Part shown: positions 14,765-26,173 of the stretch, piece by piece | Numbering within the stretch: position 1 is the stretch's first letter | Layout of the letters: each line of letters opens with the position of its first letter | From: Ursus arctos | Lineage: Eukaryota; Chordata; Mammalia; Carnivora; Ursidae | Assembly (NCBI RefSeq): GCF_023065955.2 | Contig: NW_026623050.1 | Location: forward strand, 21,844,501-21,908,500 | DNA length: 64,000 nt | Reading direction: 5' to 3' | Translations under genes and position numbers: made by a program | Notes under the pieces: model-generated | The model's database searches: none | Seen by the model: only the letters and a program-made list of their open reading frames with translations | What the model was told of the DNA's origin: nothing

Positions 14765-15330
14765 TTATCTTTTGATGTATCAACAAAGTACCACAAATTT
14801 AGTGTCTTAAAATAATACACATTTATTGTCTCTCAGTTTCTATTCATGAGGACTTGGGTGTAGGTTAGCTTGGTCCTCTGCTTCGGGGTCTCTTACAAGG
14901 TTGTAATCAAGATATTGGTCAGAACCAGAGTCCCATCTGAAAGACCTTTTGGAGAATGATCTGCTTCTAAGTTCATATGTGTTTGTCAGGATTCAGTTCT
15001 TTCATTTGTTGAACCGAAGGCCATAGTTCCCTGTGGCTATTGGCTGAAAATTTCCTTCTTTGGTATCTTGCCGTCCAGGCCTTTCCATCGTGGCAGCTTA
15101 CTTCATCAAAGACAGCAAGGGAGGAGGTCTGCTAGCAAGATAGAAGACACAATATTATGGAGCCTAATCACATAAATGACATCATATCACTTTGGCATAT
15201 TCTTTTGGTTAGAAGCAAATTACTAGGCCAGCTCACACTACAGAGGAATGGTTTATATAGGGGTATGAATACCAGAGATCACTGAGGGCCATCTTAGAGT
15301 GTACCTGGCACAATATTTGTAGAATCCGTA
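14765..15330 (-). mobile_element. Older interspersed repeat (possibly MaLR/MLT1-type LTR), antisense
   Basis: Reads 'caacaaagtaccacaaattt', 'agtgtcttaaaataatacac', 'atttattgtctctcagtttc', then 'cctctgcttcggggtctctt' and 'gggccatcttagagtgtacc'. The start resembles reverse-complement MLT1-like LTRs ('accacaga.tgggtggcttaaa...tttatt...tcacagtt'). L1 sequence resumes on both sides, so this is an insertion in the L1. The family name is a guess; no coding part is present. Confidence 0.5.
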
Positions 15331-15532
15331 GTTATAGTCCCTACCTCATTCCTGATGTTATTAGTGAATCGTTTCCTTTTTTTTTCAATATGACTAGAGG
15401 CGTATCATTTTACTGATATTCTCAAAGAACTAGTTTTTAGTTTCATTGGTTTTCTCTGTTGTTTTTCTGTTCTCAGTATGTTTGACTTCTATAACTCTTA
15501 TTTTGAATTTAATTTGTTCTTTGTTTTCTGGT

Positions 15533-15740
15533 TTCTTTTTTTTTTTTTTAAGATTTTATTTATTTGAGAGAGCAAGAACGAGAGAGAGAGAGAGCACCAG
15601 CTGGGGGGTGGGGTAGAGGGAGAGGGAGAAGCAGATTCTCTGCTGAGCAGGGAGCCCGATGCAGGACTCCATTCCAGGATGCTTAGAGCATGACCTGAGC
15701 CCAAAGTGGACACTTAACTGACTGAGCCACCCAGTGCCCC
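15533..15740 (-). mobile_element. Can-SINE (SINEC)
   Basis: Antisense copy: T-run, 'aagattttatttatttgaga', GA-rich body, 'ttctctgctgagcagggagc', 'actgagccacccagtgcccc'. It is flanked by tgttttctggt (15522-15532) and tgttttctagt (15741-15751). Confidence 0.93.
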
Positions 15741-15751
15741 TGTTTTCTAGT

Positions 15752-15771
15752 CTTCTTCCTTTCTTTCTTTT

Positions 15772-15819
<48 letters not shown>

Positions 15820-16013
15820 TTCTTTCTTTCTAAGATTTTATTTTTTCATTTGAAAGAGAGAGACAGAGAGAGCACACAAGGAGGGAGGGAGAGGGAAAAG
15901 CAGACTCCCTGTTGAGCCAGCCAGGAGCCCAGTGTGGGGCTTCATCCCAGGACATGGAGATCATGACCTTAGCCAAAGGCAGACGCTTAACTGTCTGAGC
16001 CACCCAGGCACCC
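15752..16013 (-). mobile_element. Can-SINE (SINEC) with expanded (TTTC)n tail
   Basis: Antisense copy whose poly(A) tail has become a (TTTC)n microsatellite (15759-15831). The body has 'aagattttattttttcattt', 'gagagagacagagagagcac' and 'ctgtctgagccacccaggca'. Its flanks are tgttttctagt at 15741-15751 and 16014-16024, the same target as its neighbour. Confidence 0.93.
15759..15831. repeat. (TTTC)n microsatellite
   Basis: About 18 near-perfect units, the tail of the adjacent antisense SINE. Likely polymorphic. Confidence 0.95.
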
Positions 16014-16949
16014 TGTTTTCTAGTTTCTTAAGGTGTAATTGAGGTCATTGATTTGAGACCTTGTATCTTTTATAACAGGCATTTTAGTGCTACAAATTTT
16101 CCTCTGACCGTGGTGTTACCTGCATCCTACAATTTTTGCTACGTTGAATTTTCCTTCAGTTCAAAATACTTTATAATTTTCCTATTGATTTCTTCCTTGA
16201 ATACTTACTTAGAAGTGTATTGTTTTATTTTGAAATATTTGGGGATTCTCTAGTGATATTTTTATTATTAATATTTAATTAAATTCCATTATGGTCAAGA
16301 AACATGCTTTAGTCCTTTGCATAGGTCCATATTTCTAGTTGGTGTTATTTGTCTTGTGATTAAAGAACTTCTTTTAACACTCTCATTGTGCAGGTCTGGT
16401 GCTGATGAGGTTTTTCATCTTCTATGTGTCTGAAATATTCTTTATTTTTTTGCTGGTATAGAGATCTAGGTGGAGATACCTCCTCCCTCTTCCCTAGTCC
16501 CCCTCAGCAATCCTAGGATTCACTTTGTTTGTTTCCCCTCTCTTAGGGATCAGTATCCTGCACTGTCCCTGTCTGATATCTCAAAACTGCTGATTAGTTT
16601 TTTGATTGTTTCAAGTGTGAGGGTTAATCTGGTCTCTGTTACTCTATCCTGTCAGAAAGTGCTAATGGAAATGGAGTTTTTAGCTAGCCTGATCTGATAA
16701 GGACCATGGATTTGCTTTGAAAGTGGAAACCCTAGGAGCAGCGTGTATGAATGAATGGAGAAACGAAGCCTGCACAGTCAGCTTTTTCTGCACAAGGCTG
16801 AAAGTACTGCAGAAATCCTTGGAATTTGATACCCTTTTTGCTATTGTGTAACTGCTTTCCTTACTATCAACTGTCCCCAAGTAATTGTCTACTGATATTT
16901 TATAATCAGAAGACAAAAATCTGTTCTTTAATTTAGTAAGATTAAATAA

Positions 16950-17045
16950 CTGCCACCAACTGGCTGTGTGATGGTAGGCATGCCCCTTTACTTCCCTGAA
17001 TCTTTTTTCCTTTCTGTTGAAATGAGGCCTGTTTTAAATAAATAG
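16950..17045 (+). mobile_element. MIR-like fragment
   Basis: 'ccaccaactggctgtgtgat', 'cccctttacttccctgaatc', 'ttctgttgaaatgaggcctg' resemble the MIR core. Confidence 0.55.
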
Positions 17046-17404
17046 TTTTCAACCAGGTTTTCCAGATTCTGACAGTAGTGGTAATCAGTTCATAATTTAT
17101 TTTAAAATATACTAAATAGTCTATTCCAGCAATTTACGGAGTATGTTTCAGGGACCTCTCTGTGTCTCTGAGACCCTTTTAGAGTGTTTGCTAGGTTAAA
17201 ACTATTTTCATACTACTAAAACATTCTTTGCCATTTCAGTCTTGTTCTTTCCTGAGTGTACTCTGGAGTTTGCAAATGTTATATGGTATATGATAATGTT
17301 TTTGCTCTGAGTTCTTGTGTTTTTAATTTCTCAGGTTTACTTTCTGATGTGGTAAATATCACTGGATATGTTCCACATAAACAAAAGCTCCTTGGGGTTC
17401 TCAA

Positions 17405-17438
17405 TATTTTTTAAGACAAAATATTTTTTAAGACAAAA
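17405..17438. repeat. 17-bp perfect tandem duplication
   Basis: Two exact copies of tattttttaagacaaaa, followed by a partial third (tattttt). Confidence 0.95.
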
Positions 17439-17599
17439 TATTTTTGTACAACAGGTCCCAAGACCAAAGGGATTCTGAGACCTTGAAAATGGCTTGCCTA
17501 GTGGAAATTATTCTCTATTTAAGTGTACACTCTATTGTCAGATTTCTTGGTGCTGGCAATGAAAAAACCAGTGACTAACATTAAGTCATCTGCTGTCAC

Positions 17600-17760
17600 A
17601 GTTCCCAAGTTTAAATCAGTTCTCTACCATTCTCTGACTTTGACAAAGTTAAATTCTCTAAGACAAAATTTCCGCAGTCTCAAGATGGGGAAAATGCAGT
17701 ATCTATAGATAGTGGCGCGTGGAAGGCACTCAATAAAATTTAACTGTGATAATTATGATG
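17600..17760 (+). mobile_element. MIR-like fragment
   Basis: 'tctctgactttgacaaagtt', 'gtctcaagatggggaaaatg', 'ggaaggcactcaataaaatt' fit the MIR core and 3' end. Confidence 0.6.
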
Positions 17761-18154
17761 CCACCAGAGGTGTCTGCATGTTGACACTTTTGTTTTCTAA
17801 TTATCAGCATGTTTCATTATGCTTTAGGGCATTTTTAGCAAATCTTAATGCTATTTCTTCTGCCTGCCTGAGAGTACTCGTTCTGCTTTGATGTTCTTAT
17901 TTGAAGTTGTGCTGATATATTGCCATCTTCCAAACTATTCTTACTGAACTCGGGAAGTTTAATTTGGAAGTTGGCACATTGGCTTGGGCATCATATAAAA
18001 TTTCACTGGTTATGGATCTTGCCCATTAGACTAATAGAGAGTCTAAGAATACTGATCAAACCTTTGGCATCTGTAATGTGACACACCTCAGGCTCAGACC
18101 TCATGCAAAAGTTACTCAGTTTATTAAAATATTTTTAGGTATTGTTTCTTTTTT

Positions 18155-18250
18155 CTAAACTGTGAGCTCCTTGAAGTCAAAAATCGTTCTATTCATTCTT
18201 GTATCCAAGCACCTAGCATAGTGCCTGATCAATTATTGGCAGTAATACTG
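18155..18250 (+). mobile_element. L2 LINE 3' end fragment
   Basis: 'aactgtgagctccttgaagt', 'cattcttgtatccaagcacc', 'tagcatagtgcctgatcaat' follow the L2 3' end. Confidence 0.75.
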
Positions 18251-20990
18251 ATGGATACATATGCATTGTCACACTTCCATAGACACGGTTTAATCTCTTT
18301 AATTTTATGCGTAACTAGATTAAAATGATATGAAAGACAGGTAAAAGGGATAGGTTAGAGGGAAGAGGAGAATGAGAAGGAAGTCAGGAGCAGGAAAGAC
18401 AAAAAAAGATCCCTCTCACAGAAGTGTCCATAAACATACTTGAATGCATCTAGGTTACAGATTGATAGTATACATTGAAAACATAAGAACTCAAAGTAGA
18501 GAGCAGAAAAAAAAGAGAAAAATCAATTTCAGTTATTGCTCTAAATGAAGTTGTCACATTTGATCAAGTAGATGATAATTCAGTTTGTGCCACTATTAGT
18601 CTTAATATTTAAGTGGCGCATCTCCCAGTCTCTCTTAGGAGGTATATTAAAAGAGCCTGGTAATACTGTGCACCACTGTTGATTATCAAAGGGATTCTGA
18701 TCTCTTGTTTTTTTTTTAAGTATCTTAAAATTTTGTATTGTGTGCAAATGCATTTAAGCTTATATTTCTGTAAGTATCTGAAAATACAGTAAAATAGTAT
18801 CAGCTTGGATTGCATATCTGTCTTACTATTTTTACTTTTAATTATGTGTATTGGCCAGAAGTATTCTAATAAAGTAATGCCACTTAAACTTACCTTGACA
18901 ATTTTATTTAATTGGAAAAATAGAATACACACACACACCCACACACACCAGAGTGGAGTTTTCCTCTGATAATGGATCAGATAGCTATTTGTGTGGTTGT
19001 TTACTAGATAAAGTTGCTGGTTTGTGTTTTAATATCATATTGTATGAAGAATACTATCTTTGTACAATCAAAAAGCCATGGAGTAAGGTGCTTCACCTGA
19101 GAAGCATTCAAAAACCCACATTAACAGAACAATAGATTGTATTCCTCATGCTTACTCCAGGGTGCATGGTTTTTTAATTGAGTAGAAGAAGGGTGGAACT
19201 ATTTTTATTACATTAATTTTATTCTTGAATTCACTTAATTTGGTTATTTAAATACACGTATGATATGAGTAAACTGAGATATCTGGACACATGAATAGCT
19301 ACAAGAGTCCGGCTTTTAGTGATTTTAAAAAGTTGGTTTGTCCATATGGAAATCCAGAATGTGTTCCTCAAACTGGTAAATGAGTACTCCCCCAGGGGTC
19401 ACTGCTCAGCAGTATGTTAGGGTTGCTCAGAGGCCTTCCTGGTTAGGCAACTGATGGAGAAGGAGATAGCTTCACATACTGATAAGCTGCCAAACATGCA
19501 AAAATGAGTGATGGATCTTTTGTCATAAAAGGGTCATGAAAATGTGTTTAGAGTTTAATTCCTTTGATGTTCTTAACAATAAAGGCTAACCTAGAAAAGT
19601 TGGTTTAAATACATCTTTGAAATATTAACATATTGATGCGAATCAGTGATTCTTAAGCTGCAGATGTGATTATTTACAAATATAATTTTTAAAAGTACTC
19701 TCTTAAACTAAAAAATGAGAAGCTTTCTAAAAAATATTTTAAATGCTTTGTCAAATTTAAAAATTCTGAAAATTAAAAATGAGGAATTCTACAAAATCCA
19801 AGAAAAACTTGAACTCTTTCACTGACCTACTCATTTAATGAAGAAGCAAAGAGGACCATGTTTAATTTTCAGAAGTCCATTTGTCATTAAAAAGTCATCT
19901 CTAAAAGTTAAGGGTTTTGTATCAGATTTATTCACACAGAGTAATTGAACCTACCTCTCTTATCTGATGGTGATGCTTTTCTGTTTTTTAAAGGAAGTCC
20001 TAAAAAAAAGGAAAAAAGGAAGTGCTAACTTTTTAGCTGCTGAGAACTCTCCAAGAGAAACTATATATCAGGAATCGGGGGCACTGTCTTCCTTTCTTTC
20101 TTTGTTCTTTCTTTGTTGGAGTATCTATATGGCACTTGTGGTCCTTTAGCTAGGTGACTACCAGGGCGAGGAACTGAAGAAGGGATAATGGGTCTTTCTC
20201 TTACAAGTCCTTTTGCATTCATTTGCTGTGTCTGGGTAGCTTCAGTGCTGCAAAAACAAGTCACCAATTTCCGAAGGAGGATTAGGTGCCTCTTCTAACT
20301 CTGTTTCTCTGGGTAGGCCTCAGATTGAAGTTGGATTTAAGGCTCTGAACCTAAAGATTCTTATCCCTGAAGGAACTTTTTTTTTTTTTTTTTCTGTTTT
20401 CAGTGTCATTCAGATGCTCCCTTTAGTTTATTGGAATAGTTACATAGCCTTTCTTTAGACTCCGCCCCCTCATTTCATTGTAATGAATATTATAATTGCC
20501 ATGTCATTATCATAAACTCCATCTTACTTGGGCGCTCAACTACTAGTGCTAATGGTATATGATTTTGCTTCTCCTTGGGGCCTCTGTTTACATTCTCTGC
20601 AGGAACTATCTCAGCATCACAGAAGGTTGCTGCAGTTTATTCTGACCTTGGGTGAGGGGAATATTCTGCAGGAGGAATGAATGAATGTACTTGGTACCTA
20701 CTTACCATAGGAAATTTTTCCATTTCCCATTTTGTTTGCTTTTTTCCCCCTCAGAATCCCCAGGTTCAAAAAGTTCTCAAAAACTCTTATGACTACCTCC
20801 ACTATTTAAAATACCTCTTGCCAAATTGGGTGGTTTAAAAAAATTTTTCTGATTGTTTTGTTGTTGCATTTTCCTGGCTTAATTCCTTTTCACCTGTGAA
20901 TTACCATTTCAACAATATACTCTTCATTTTGTGTCTCTAGCCTGTCATTGAGGCATTAATTCACTATAATTCTAGGGAGGAAGAGTTATT
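18250..20990. other. No confident feature
   Basis: AT-rich intron. A (CA)n tract lies at 18926-18949 and a T-run at about 20377-20393; otherwise nothing was recognised. Confidence 0.5.
18926..18949. repeat. (CA)n imperfect microsatellite
   Basis: acacacacac accc acacacac; interrupted by ccc. Confidence 0.9.
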
Positions 20991-20994
20991 ACTA

Positions 20995-21237
20995 GAGAGG
21001 CAGCATTGCATGGTGGGCTCTGGAATTAGATTGCTTGGGTTCAGACTCATCCTGCTACTTACTGTTGGATATCATGTAAGTTATGTAAATTCTCTGTACT
21101 CATTTTTTTATCTCTGTAATGGGAATAACAGTTCATGGGGTTGTGAGGATTCATGATGTTGTAAGGATCAAGTGAGTAGAGCCCTAAACTCATATTCTTG
21201 CAAACGGTATCAAATGTATGCCAATGCTATTATTGTT
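20995..21237 (+). mobile_element. MIR SINE, long copy
   Basis: Runs from 'gaggcagcattgcatggtgg' through 'gggctctggaattagattgc', 'tcctgctacttactgttgga' and 'ttgtgaggattcatgatgtt' in MIR order. Confidence 0.85.
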
Positions 21238-21239
21238 GG

Positions 21240-22090
21240 TACAGAAAACCTTAAATTATATAGATTGAGTGAAGACTTCATGTGCATTCCTAGAAGGAAT
21301 CCCTGATCTTTCATCTATGGCTTATTTACTTTTACCTTCAGGGAACTAAATCCAGGCCATGGATTTACCAGCTATATGAGCCAGTTATCAAAGGAACATT
21401 CGCTTACTATTATACTTTTAATTTGGGCTTACCCTTAAAGATGAGTGGCTTTATTCATAGAAGCAGGAAGAGGCAGTGTAAATGGCTGGATCATGGTCAC
21501 TATCACCGTGGCTGACGAGAATCCAAAAGTATTGTCCTGTGGATATTACCAGGATACACATTACTGTTTTAATCATAAACTGTGAGCTTTATGCCTATGG
21601 GGTCAGGATCTAACAATCAGCATCAGTCAACACTGTTGCCACGTGGCTATAACGGCCTGTGTAACACTGAGCATCAAGACCAGATACTGGCAACAAACTA
21701 AAAAATATTATTGTATTTCTGTCAAATTTTGCTTGATAAACGCCTGGAGTAGTGGATGCAGTTTTATTTATAGAACATTAATGTAAACTAAGGAGCCTAG
21801 AGAAGATTAACTCATTTAAGAAATGTGGTCTTGAATATTTATTACAGCAAAGGACTGCCTTTTAACCCAGGTCAGACTATTTTAGATAAGAAAAAACTAC
21901 ATAAGCATTACATGAACTGATAAGGAAATGTACTCGTGATTGCTTTGCTTTTTACCACCTGGAAAGTGCATCACAAGTTACATAAAACTTGTAAGTGGAC
22001 TTTGGAAGCTTTCTTTCATAAGTTGGGACTGTCTGTATAGCTCAGAAATTTTGACTCAATCTGAAATGCGAGACTTTTTTCTTAAATGAT
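21240..22090. other. No feature recognised
   Basis: Unique-looking intron sequence; no repeat or gene assigned. Confidence 0.5.
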
Positions 22091-22094
22091 AGTA

Positions 22095-22680
22095 TATTTC
22101 TGTCCTACGGAACAGTTTTGCAATGTCTGGTAACTTTGAAGGTGTGCATACTCTATAATCTAGGAATTCCACTCCTAGAAAAATTTCACAGAAATTCTCA
22201 TGTACATGCAAGGAGGCATATTACTGAAGTGTTTATAGCAGCCTTATTTGTAATCGGGAAAAATGGGAAGCAAGCGAAACGTCATCGAAACGGGAATGGA
22301 TAGATAAATTGTGGTATGTTTATAAATAGAATTTTATATAGTAGTGACATGTATATCCCAGTGCTATACTTTTTCAACATGTGTCAGTCTTACATATTGA
22401 ATGTTAAGTGAGTAAAGAGAAAAGGATACTATTTAGATAACATTTTAAAACATGAAGAGTGGTACTATATATTAGGGAGTGTGCATATGTAATGGAAGTA
22501 TTAAGTAATGCATGAAACCAATAAAAAGACAAATTTAGGATATTGTTTACTTCAGAGGGGAATTTGAGAGAATTCCATAGGGGTTTAAGCTATATGGGCA
22601 ATGTTTTATTTGTTGACTGGTGGATATGTAGCAATTTATTACATACATTTTTGTATGTGTAAACTAGTTTAGCAACATTT
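22095..22680 (+). mobile_element. L1M/HAL1-type LINE 3' end, sense
   Basis: Contains 'ctaggaattccactcctaga', 'tttatagcagccttatttgt', 'gggaatggatagataaattg', 'tggtatgtttataaatagaa', 'gttaagtgagtaaagagaaa' and a 'tttacttcagaggggaattt' segment, in the order of an old L1 3' end. No ORF is intact. Confidence 0.8.
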
Positions 22681-23190
22681 AAAAATTGGGAAAAATGTCA
22701 AAATGTTATTGATTTTGCATTTCAGTTGAGGTAAAATGGGAATTTTTTCCCCCTACTCAGCTGATGCTATTTCTGTACAATTACCAGTTTTCTACAATGG
22801 AAGTATGGTACTTTAATCATGTTAGAGGAAAAACTGAAAACTATTTTTTTTGAAAACAGTAAATGGTTTTTGTAGAAATTTTAGAAAATATAGACAAGTA
22901 AAATTTAAAACTCTTAATATTTATAATTTCTAGTCTTTTTCTTATAAATTCTATAGAGGTTAAATATTATTATTCTACATACTAATTGATTTTTGCTTTT
23001 ATTTTTCTCACCTAATATAAAATAAACATCATTCAACAAAATTTAACATATGGAAGTGATGTTTTTAAAATTATTTAAAAATATGTTATTAAAAAAAGAA
23101 AAAAAAAGAAAACTTATTGTACTGAATGCAGGAACATTGTTTTACTCATTTGTAGGTATCCTTTCTTCTTGCAATTAGTTATCGCTTCTT

Positions 23191-23400
23191 TTTTTTTTTT
23201 AAAGATTTTATTTATTTGACAGAGAGAGCTAGAGAGGGAACACAAGCAGGGGGAGTGGGACAGGAGAAGCAGGCTCCCCACAGAGCAGGGATCCCGATGC
23301 AGGGCTCAATCCCAAGACTGTGGAATCGTGACCCCAAGACCCTGGAATCATGACCTGAGCCGAAAGCAGACACTTAATCGTCTGAGCCACCCAGGCGCCC
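23191..23400 (-). mobile_element. Can-SINE (SINEC), perfect 16-bp TSD
   Basis: Antisense copy ending 'ctgagccacccaggcgccc'. It is flanked by an exact 16-bp duplication ttagttatcgcttctt (23175-23190 and 23401-23416). The copy carries an internal 22-bp tandem duplication at 23311-23354. Confidence 0.97.
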
Positions 23401-23504
23401 TTAGTTATCGCTTCTTAATGCAAGGACTATTGTAACGATATTATTTGCTCCTAGGTTTGATTTATTTAAATTGATCTCACAGATAGCAAATATTTAAAAT
23501 TTTT

Positions 23505-23720
23505 ATTTTTATTTTTATTTTTATTTTTTTAAAGATTATTTATTTATTTATTCGACAGGATAGAGACAGCCAGCGAGAGAGGGAACACAAGCAGGGGGAG
23601 TGGGAGAGGAAGAAGCAGGCTCATAGTGGAGGAGCCTGATGTGGGGCTTGATCTCATAACGCCGGGATCACGCCCTGAGCCGAAGGCAGATGCTTAACTG
23701 CTATGCCACTCAGGCGCCCC
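23505..23720 (-). mobile_element. Can-SINE (SINEC), young ursid-like subfamily
   Basis: Antisense copy with (ATTTTT)n tail, 'gagacagccagcgagagagg', 'aagcagggggagtgggagag', 'cgccgggatcacgccctgag' and 'caggcgcccc'. The TSD gcaaatatttaaaattttt is at 23486-23504 and 23721-23739. Confidence 0.97.
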
Positions 23721-23734
23721 GCAAATATTTAAAA

Positions 23735-23936
23735 TTTTTTTAAAAATTTTATTTATTTATTTGAGATAAAGAGATATCATGAGCTAGGGGAGGGGTAGAG
23801 AGAGAAGCAGGCTCCCCACCTAGCAGAGAGGGGGAGAGAGAGAGTGAGTGAGAGAGAAGAGTACAAGCAGGGGGAGGGGCAGAGGGAGAGTGAGAAGCAG
23901 ACTTCCTGCTGAGCAGGGAGGCTGATGGGGCTAGAT
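23735..23936 (-). mobile_element. Can-SINE (SINEC), truncated at tRNA head
   Basis: Antisense body from 'aaaaattttatttatttatt' to 'tgctgagcagggaggctgat'. The tRNA-related head with 'gagccacccagg' is missing and L1 sequence follows. An internal duplication of the GA-rich part is likely, because gagagaagcagg-like phrases occur twice. Confidence 0.85.
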
Positions 23937-23944
23937 TCCCCCTC

Positions 23945-24330
23945 CCCCATTTTTGCTTTCTGTTGCCTTTGTTTTTGGTGTCAAACCCCCAAAAAATCAT
24001 CACCAAGAATGATGTCAAGGAGGCTACCTGTTTATGTTTTCTCCTGAGAGTTTTGTGGTTTTAGGTCTTAGGTTCTTTAATCTATTTTGAGTTAATTTTG
24101 TAATCTTTTTTCTCTCTTGCTTTTTTTTCCCCCTAGAGAGATCATGAGTGGATGGGGAGGGGCAGAAGGAAGGGAAGAGAGAAATTCTTAAGCAGGCTCC
24201 ATGCTGAGCTCGGAGCCTAACATGGGGCTCAGTCCCAGGACCCTGAGATCATGACCTGAGCCGATATCAAGAGTCAGACACTTAACCGCCTGAGCCACCC
24301 AGGTGCCCCAATTTTGTAATCTTTTAATAA
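23945..24330 (-). mobile_element. L1 fragment, antisense, split by a Can-SINE
   Basis: 'catttttgctttctgttgcc', 'tttgtttttggtgtcaaacc' and 'aaaaatcatcaccaagaatg' followed by 'ctattttgagttaattttgt' are the reverse complement of the L1 ORF2 3' region. A Can-SINE sits at 24110-24309 in it. Confidence 0.88.
24110..24309 (-). mobile_element. Can-SINE (SINEC) in L1
   Basis: Antisense copy ending 'ctgagccacccaggtgcccc'. The exact 16-bp TSD aattttgtaatctttt lies at 24094-24109 and 24310-24325. Confidence 0.96.
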
Positions 24331-24340
24331 ACCTTTTATA

Positions 24341-24526
24341 GGGGCGCCCGGGTGTCTCAGTCGGTTAAGCCTCTGCCTTTGACTCAGGTCATGATCCCAG
24401 GGTTCTGGGATGGAGCCCCACATCAGGCTACCTGCTCAGCGGGGAGTCTGCTACTCCTTCTGCCCCTCCCCCTGTTCATCCTTGCGCTCTGGCTCTGAAA
24501 TAAATAAATAAAATCTTTTAAAAAGA
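24341..24526 (+). mobile_element. Can-SINE (SINEC)
   Basis: Sense copy from 'ggggcgcccgggtgtctcag' to 'ataaataaaatcttttaaaa'. The TSD aaaccttttata / aaaccttgtata is at 24329-24340 and 24527-24538 (one mismatch). Confidence 0.96.
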
Positions 24527-24539
24527 AACCTTGTATAGG

Positions 24540-25390
24540 TGTAAACTCAGGATGTTAATTTAGGAATAAACTAAATTAACAGGTGTCTTAAAAATTTTAT
24601 ATATGTTGCACTATATTTTATCGTATAATTTTTTAAGGTAGAGAATTTTCTAATTGAGTTTACTTTTCATTGTTTTTCAAATTTTTCCCCTAAATGGAGC
24701 ATCTGTTTCTGAATTGGAAGGAAGTTAGACTCTGTAAGTTTTGCCAGTTAGTGAGAAGCAGCCAAAATCTCTAAGCATTAGAAACCATCAACAGAATAGT
24801 ATGCTTCTTGTCTGAAGTTACTGTCTGTAGTTTTAGGGAAAACCACATAGTAGGTGGAGCTAAAACTTAAAAAAAAAAAATTGAGTGACACCTCCTCCAT
24901 GTAAGTGTTACTATATTCTTACAAACATCAGTCCTTCTGGTGCTGCTTATTTATAATCTCACAAACTAACGTAACAGCATTATTCTTAATTTACATTTTG
25001 CCCTTGAATTTTATATAGAAAATAGTTATAGTATAGATGGGTTAATAGTTTTTAATAAACTATTTTACATCCTTTTGTACTTGTAGTACAAAGATGTTCT
25101 TCACTTTTTATGTTTCTTGTGTTAATGGATTTATGATTTTGATGTAGCCATTGCTGGAAAAATTAACTTTCAAAATCTGTAAGGAGGATGGTAATTGAGA
25201 ATTTAGAATTGAAAAACCTAGAAGATGGAGACCTACGATATGGAAAAAATTTGCCAGAATTAAGTCTCTTAAAAGCACCAAAAAGAGATGTGCTCATCTT
25301 TCTTGAACTTAATATCAAGGAATTTAACAAGAACTTTAGGAACAAGACTTCCTTTATATAACATACGATACTGGTACAGAATAGAGGGAA
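24540..25390. other. No feature recognised
   Basis: AT-rich intron; an A-run at 24869-24880. Confidence 0.5.
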
Positions 25391-25394
25391 GCTT

Positions 25395-25690
25395 CTTACT
25401 AGAAGCCGATGATTCAGAGTTTGAGTCCATTTGTTTTGTCATCTTCGTTACTCTAAAGTTCAGTTTTTTCATATGTAAAATGAGAATCTTGGCTATACTT
25501 GCCTCATAGCATTAGTTTTAGTATCTCCTGTGAATTGATTATGAGGTATATGGCATTCTTAATAACTTCAGCGCTGCCAGGGCTTCCAGATCTTTAGCAA
25601 GACACTCAGCTTAACTAGCGTTTCCTCATCTGTATGGTAGGTAAAATGAGTGTGAACTGTATGGTCTGTTAGGGCTCTAAAATCCTACAT
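25395..25690 (+). mobile_element. MIR-like fragments
   Basis: 'gattcagagtttgagtccat', 'aagttcagttttttcatatg', 'taaaatgagaatcttggcta', 'ttgcctcatagcattagttt' fit MIR. A second piece from about 25575 has 'cagcttaactagcgtttcct' and 'catctgtatggtaggtaaaa'. Confidence 0.6.
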
Positions 25691-26173
25691 AAAACATCTG
25701 GATTCAGTAATATATTTTTACTTTTCCCATTTCAATATACTTTTTCCTGTGATGCCTAGAGATGTTTTGATTTCTCCACACAGAGAATGAACTTTGAACA
25801 GGTAAAATGTAGAAACCTTTCTGCTTGTAAACTTTCAAACATGACAAAGCTGTAGGCTAGAGCAGGCGAGCATCAACTCTGCTTCTAAGGGGTGACATTA
25901 GCAGTTCATTGGATACATTTGTGAACATGAATGGGCTCAACTTAGAACTGAACCTGTGTGTACTTGTGTACTTTTTTTAGGTGATCCTCCGGGATCTCAC
26001 ATTCAAAAGTGATTTATGTCCTTGTACTAAGCAGTATTTCATGTATCCATCATATTTTTGGAGGATCCTTTTCACCTCTAAAAAATTTTGATTCTCCCTC
26101 CCCTCTCACCCACACAATTCAAGATTTACTGTTCAGTCTGGTGTTACAGTAATTGTATGAAACCACTTCTGGA

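Larger units (their letters stand above)
12750..16680 (-). mobile_element. L1 (LINE-1, L1M-type) remnant, antisense, with nested insertions
   Basis: The + strand is the reverse complement of L1 ORF2. In order it shows 'ccatttgttgaaaaaattat' (12878), a 'caattgaccatgtatgtgag' phrase, 'tttggtatcatgctaatatg' (reverse transcriptase region, about 14422), 'caaagaactagtttttagtt' (15424) and 'aaattccattatggtcaaga' (16283), then skips to 'gtgcaggtctggtgctgatg' (16389). Order and direction fit one element with internal deletions. ORF2 is destroyed by stops and frameshifts. Four Can-SINEs and one older repeat (14765-15330) are inserted in it. The last 200 bases are less certain. Confidence 0.9.

Noticed and set aside
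15759..15831. CRISPR-like regular repeat
   Set aside because: It is a simple (TTTC)n SINE tail in a mammalian genome; no spacers.
12750..16680. Active or coding L1
   Set aside because: The ORF2 remnant has deletions, many stops and nested insertions.
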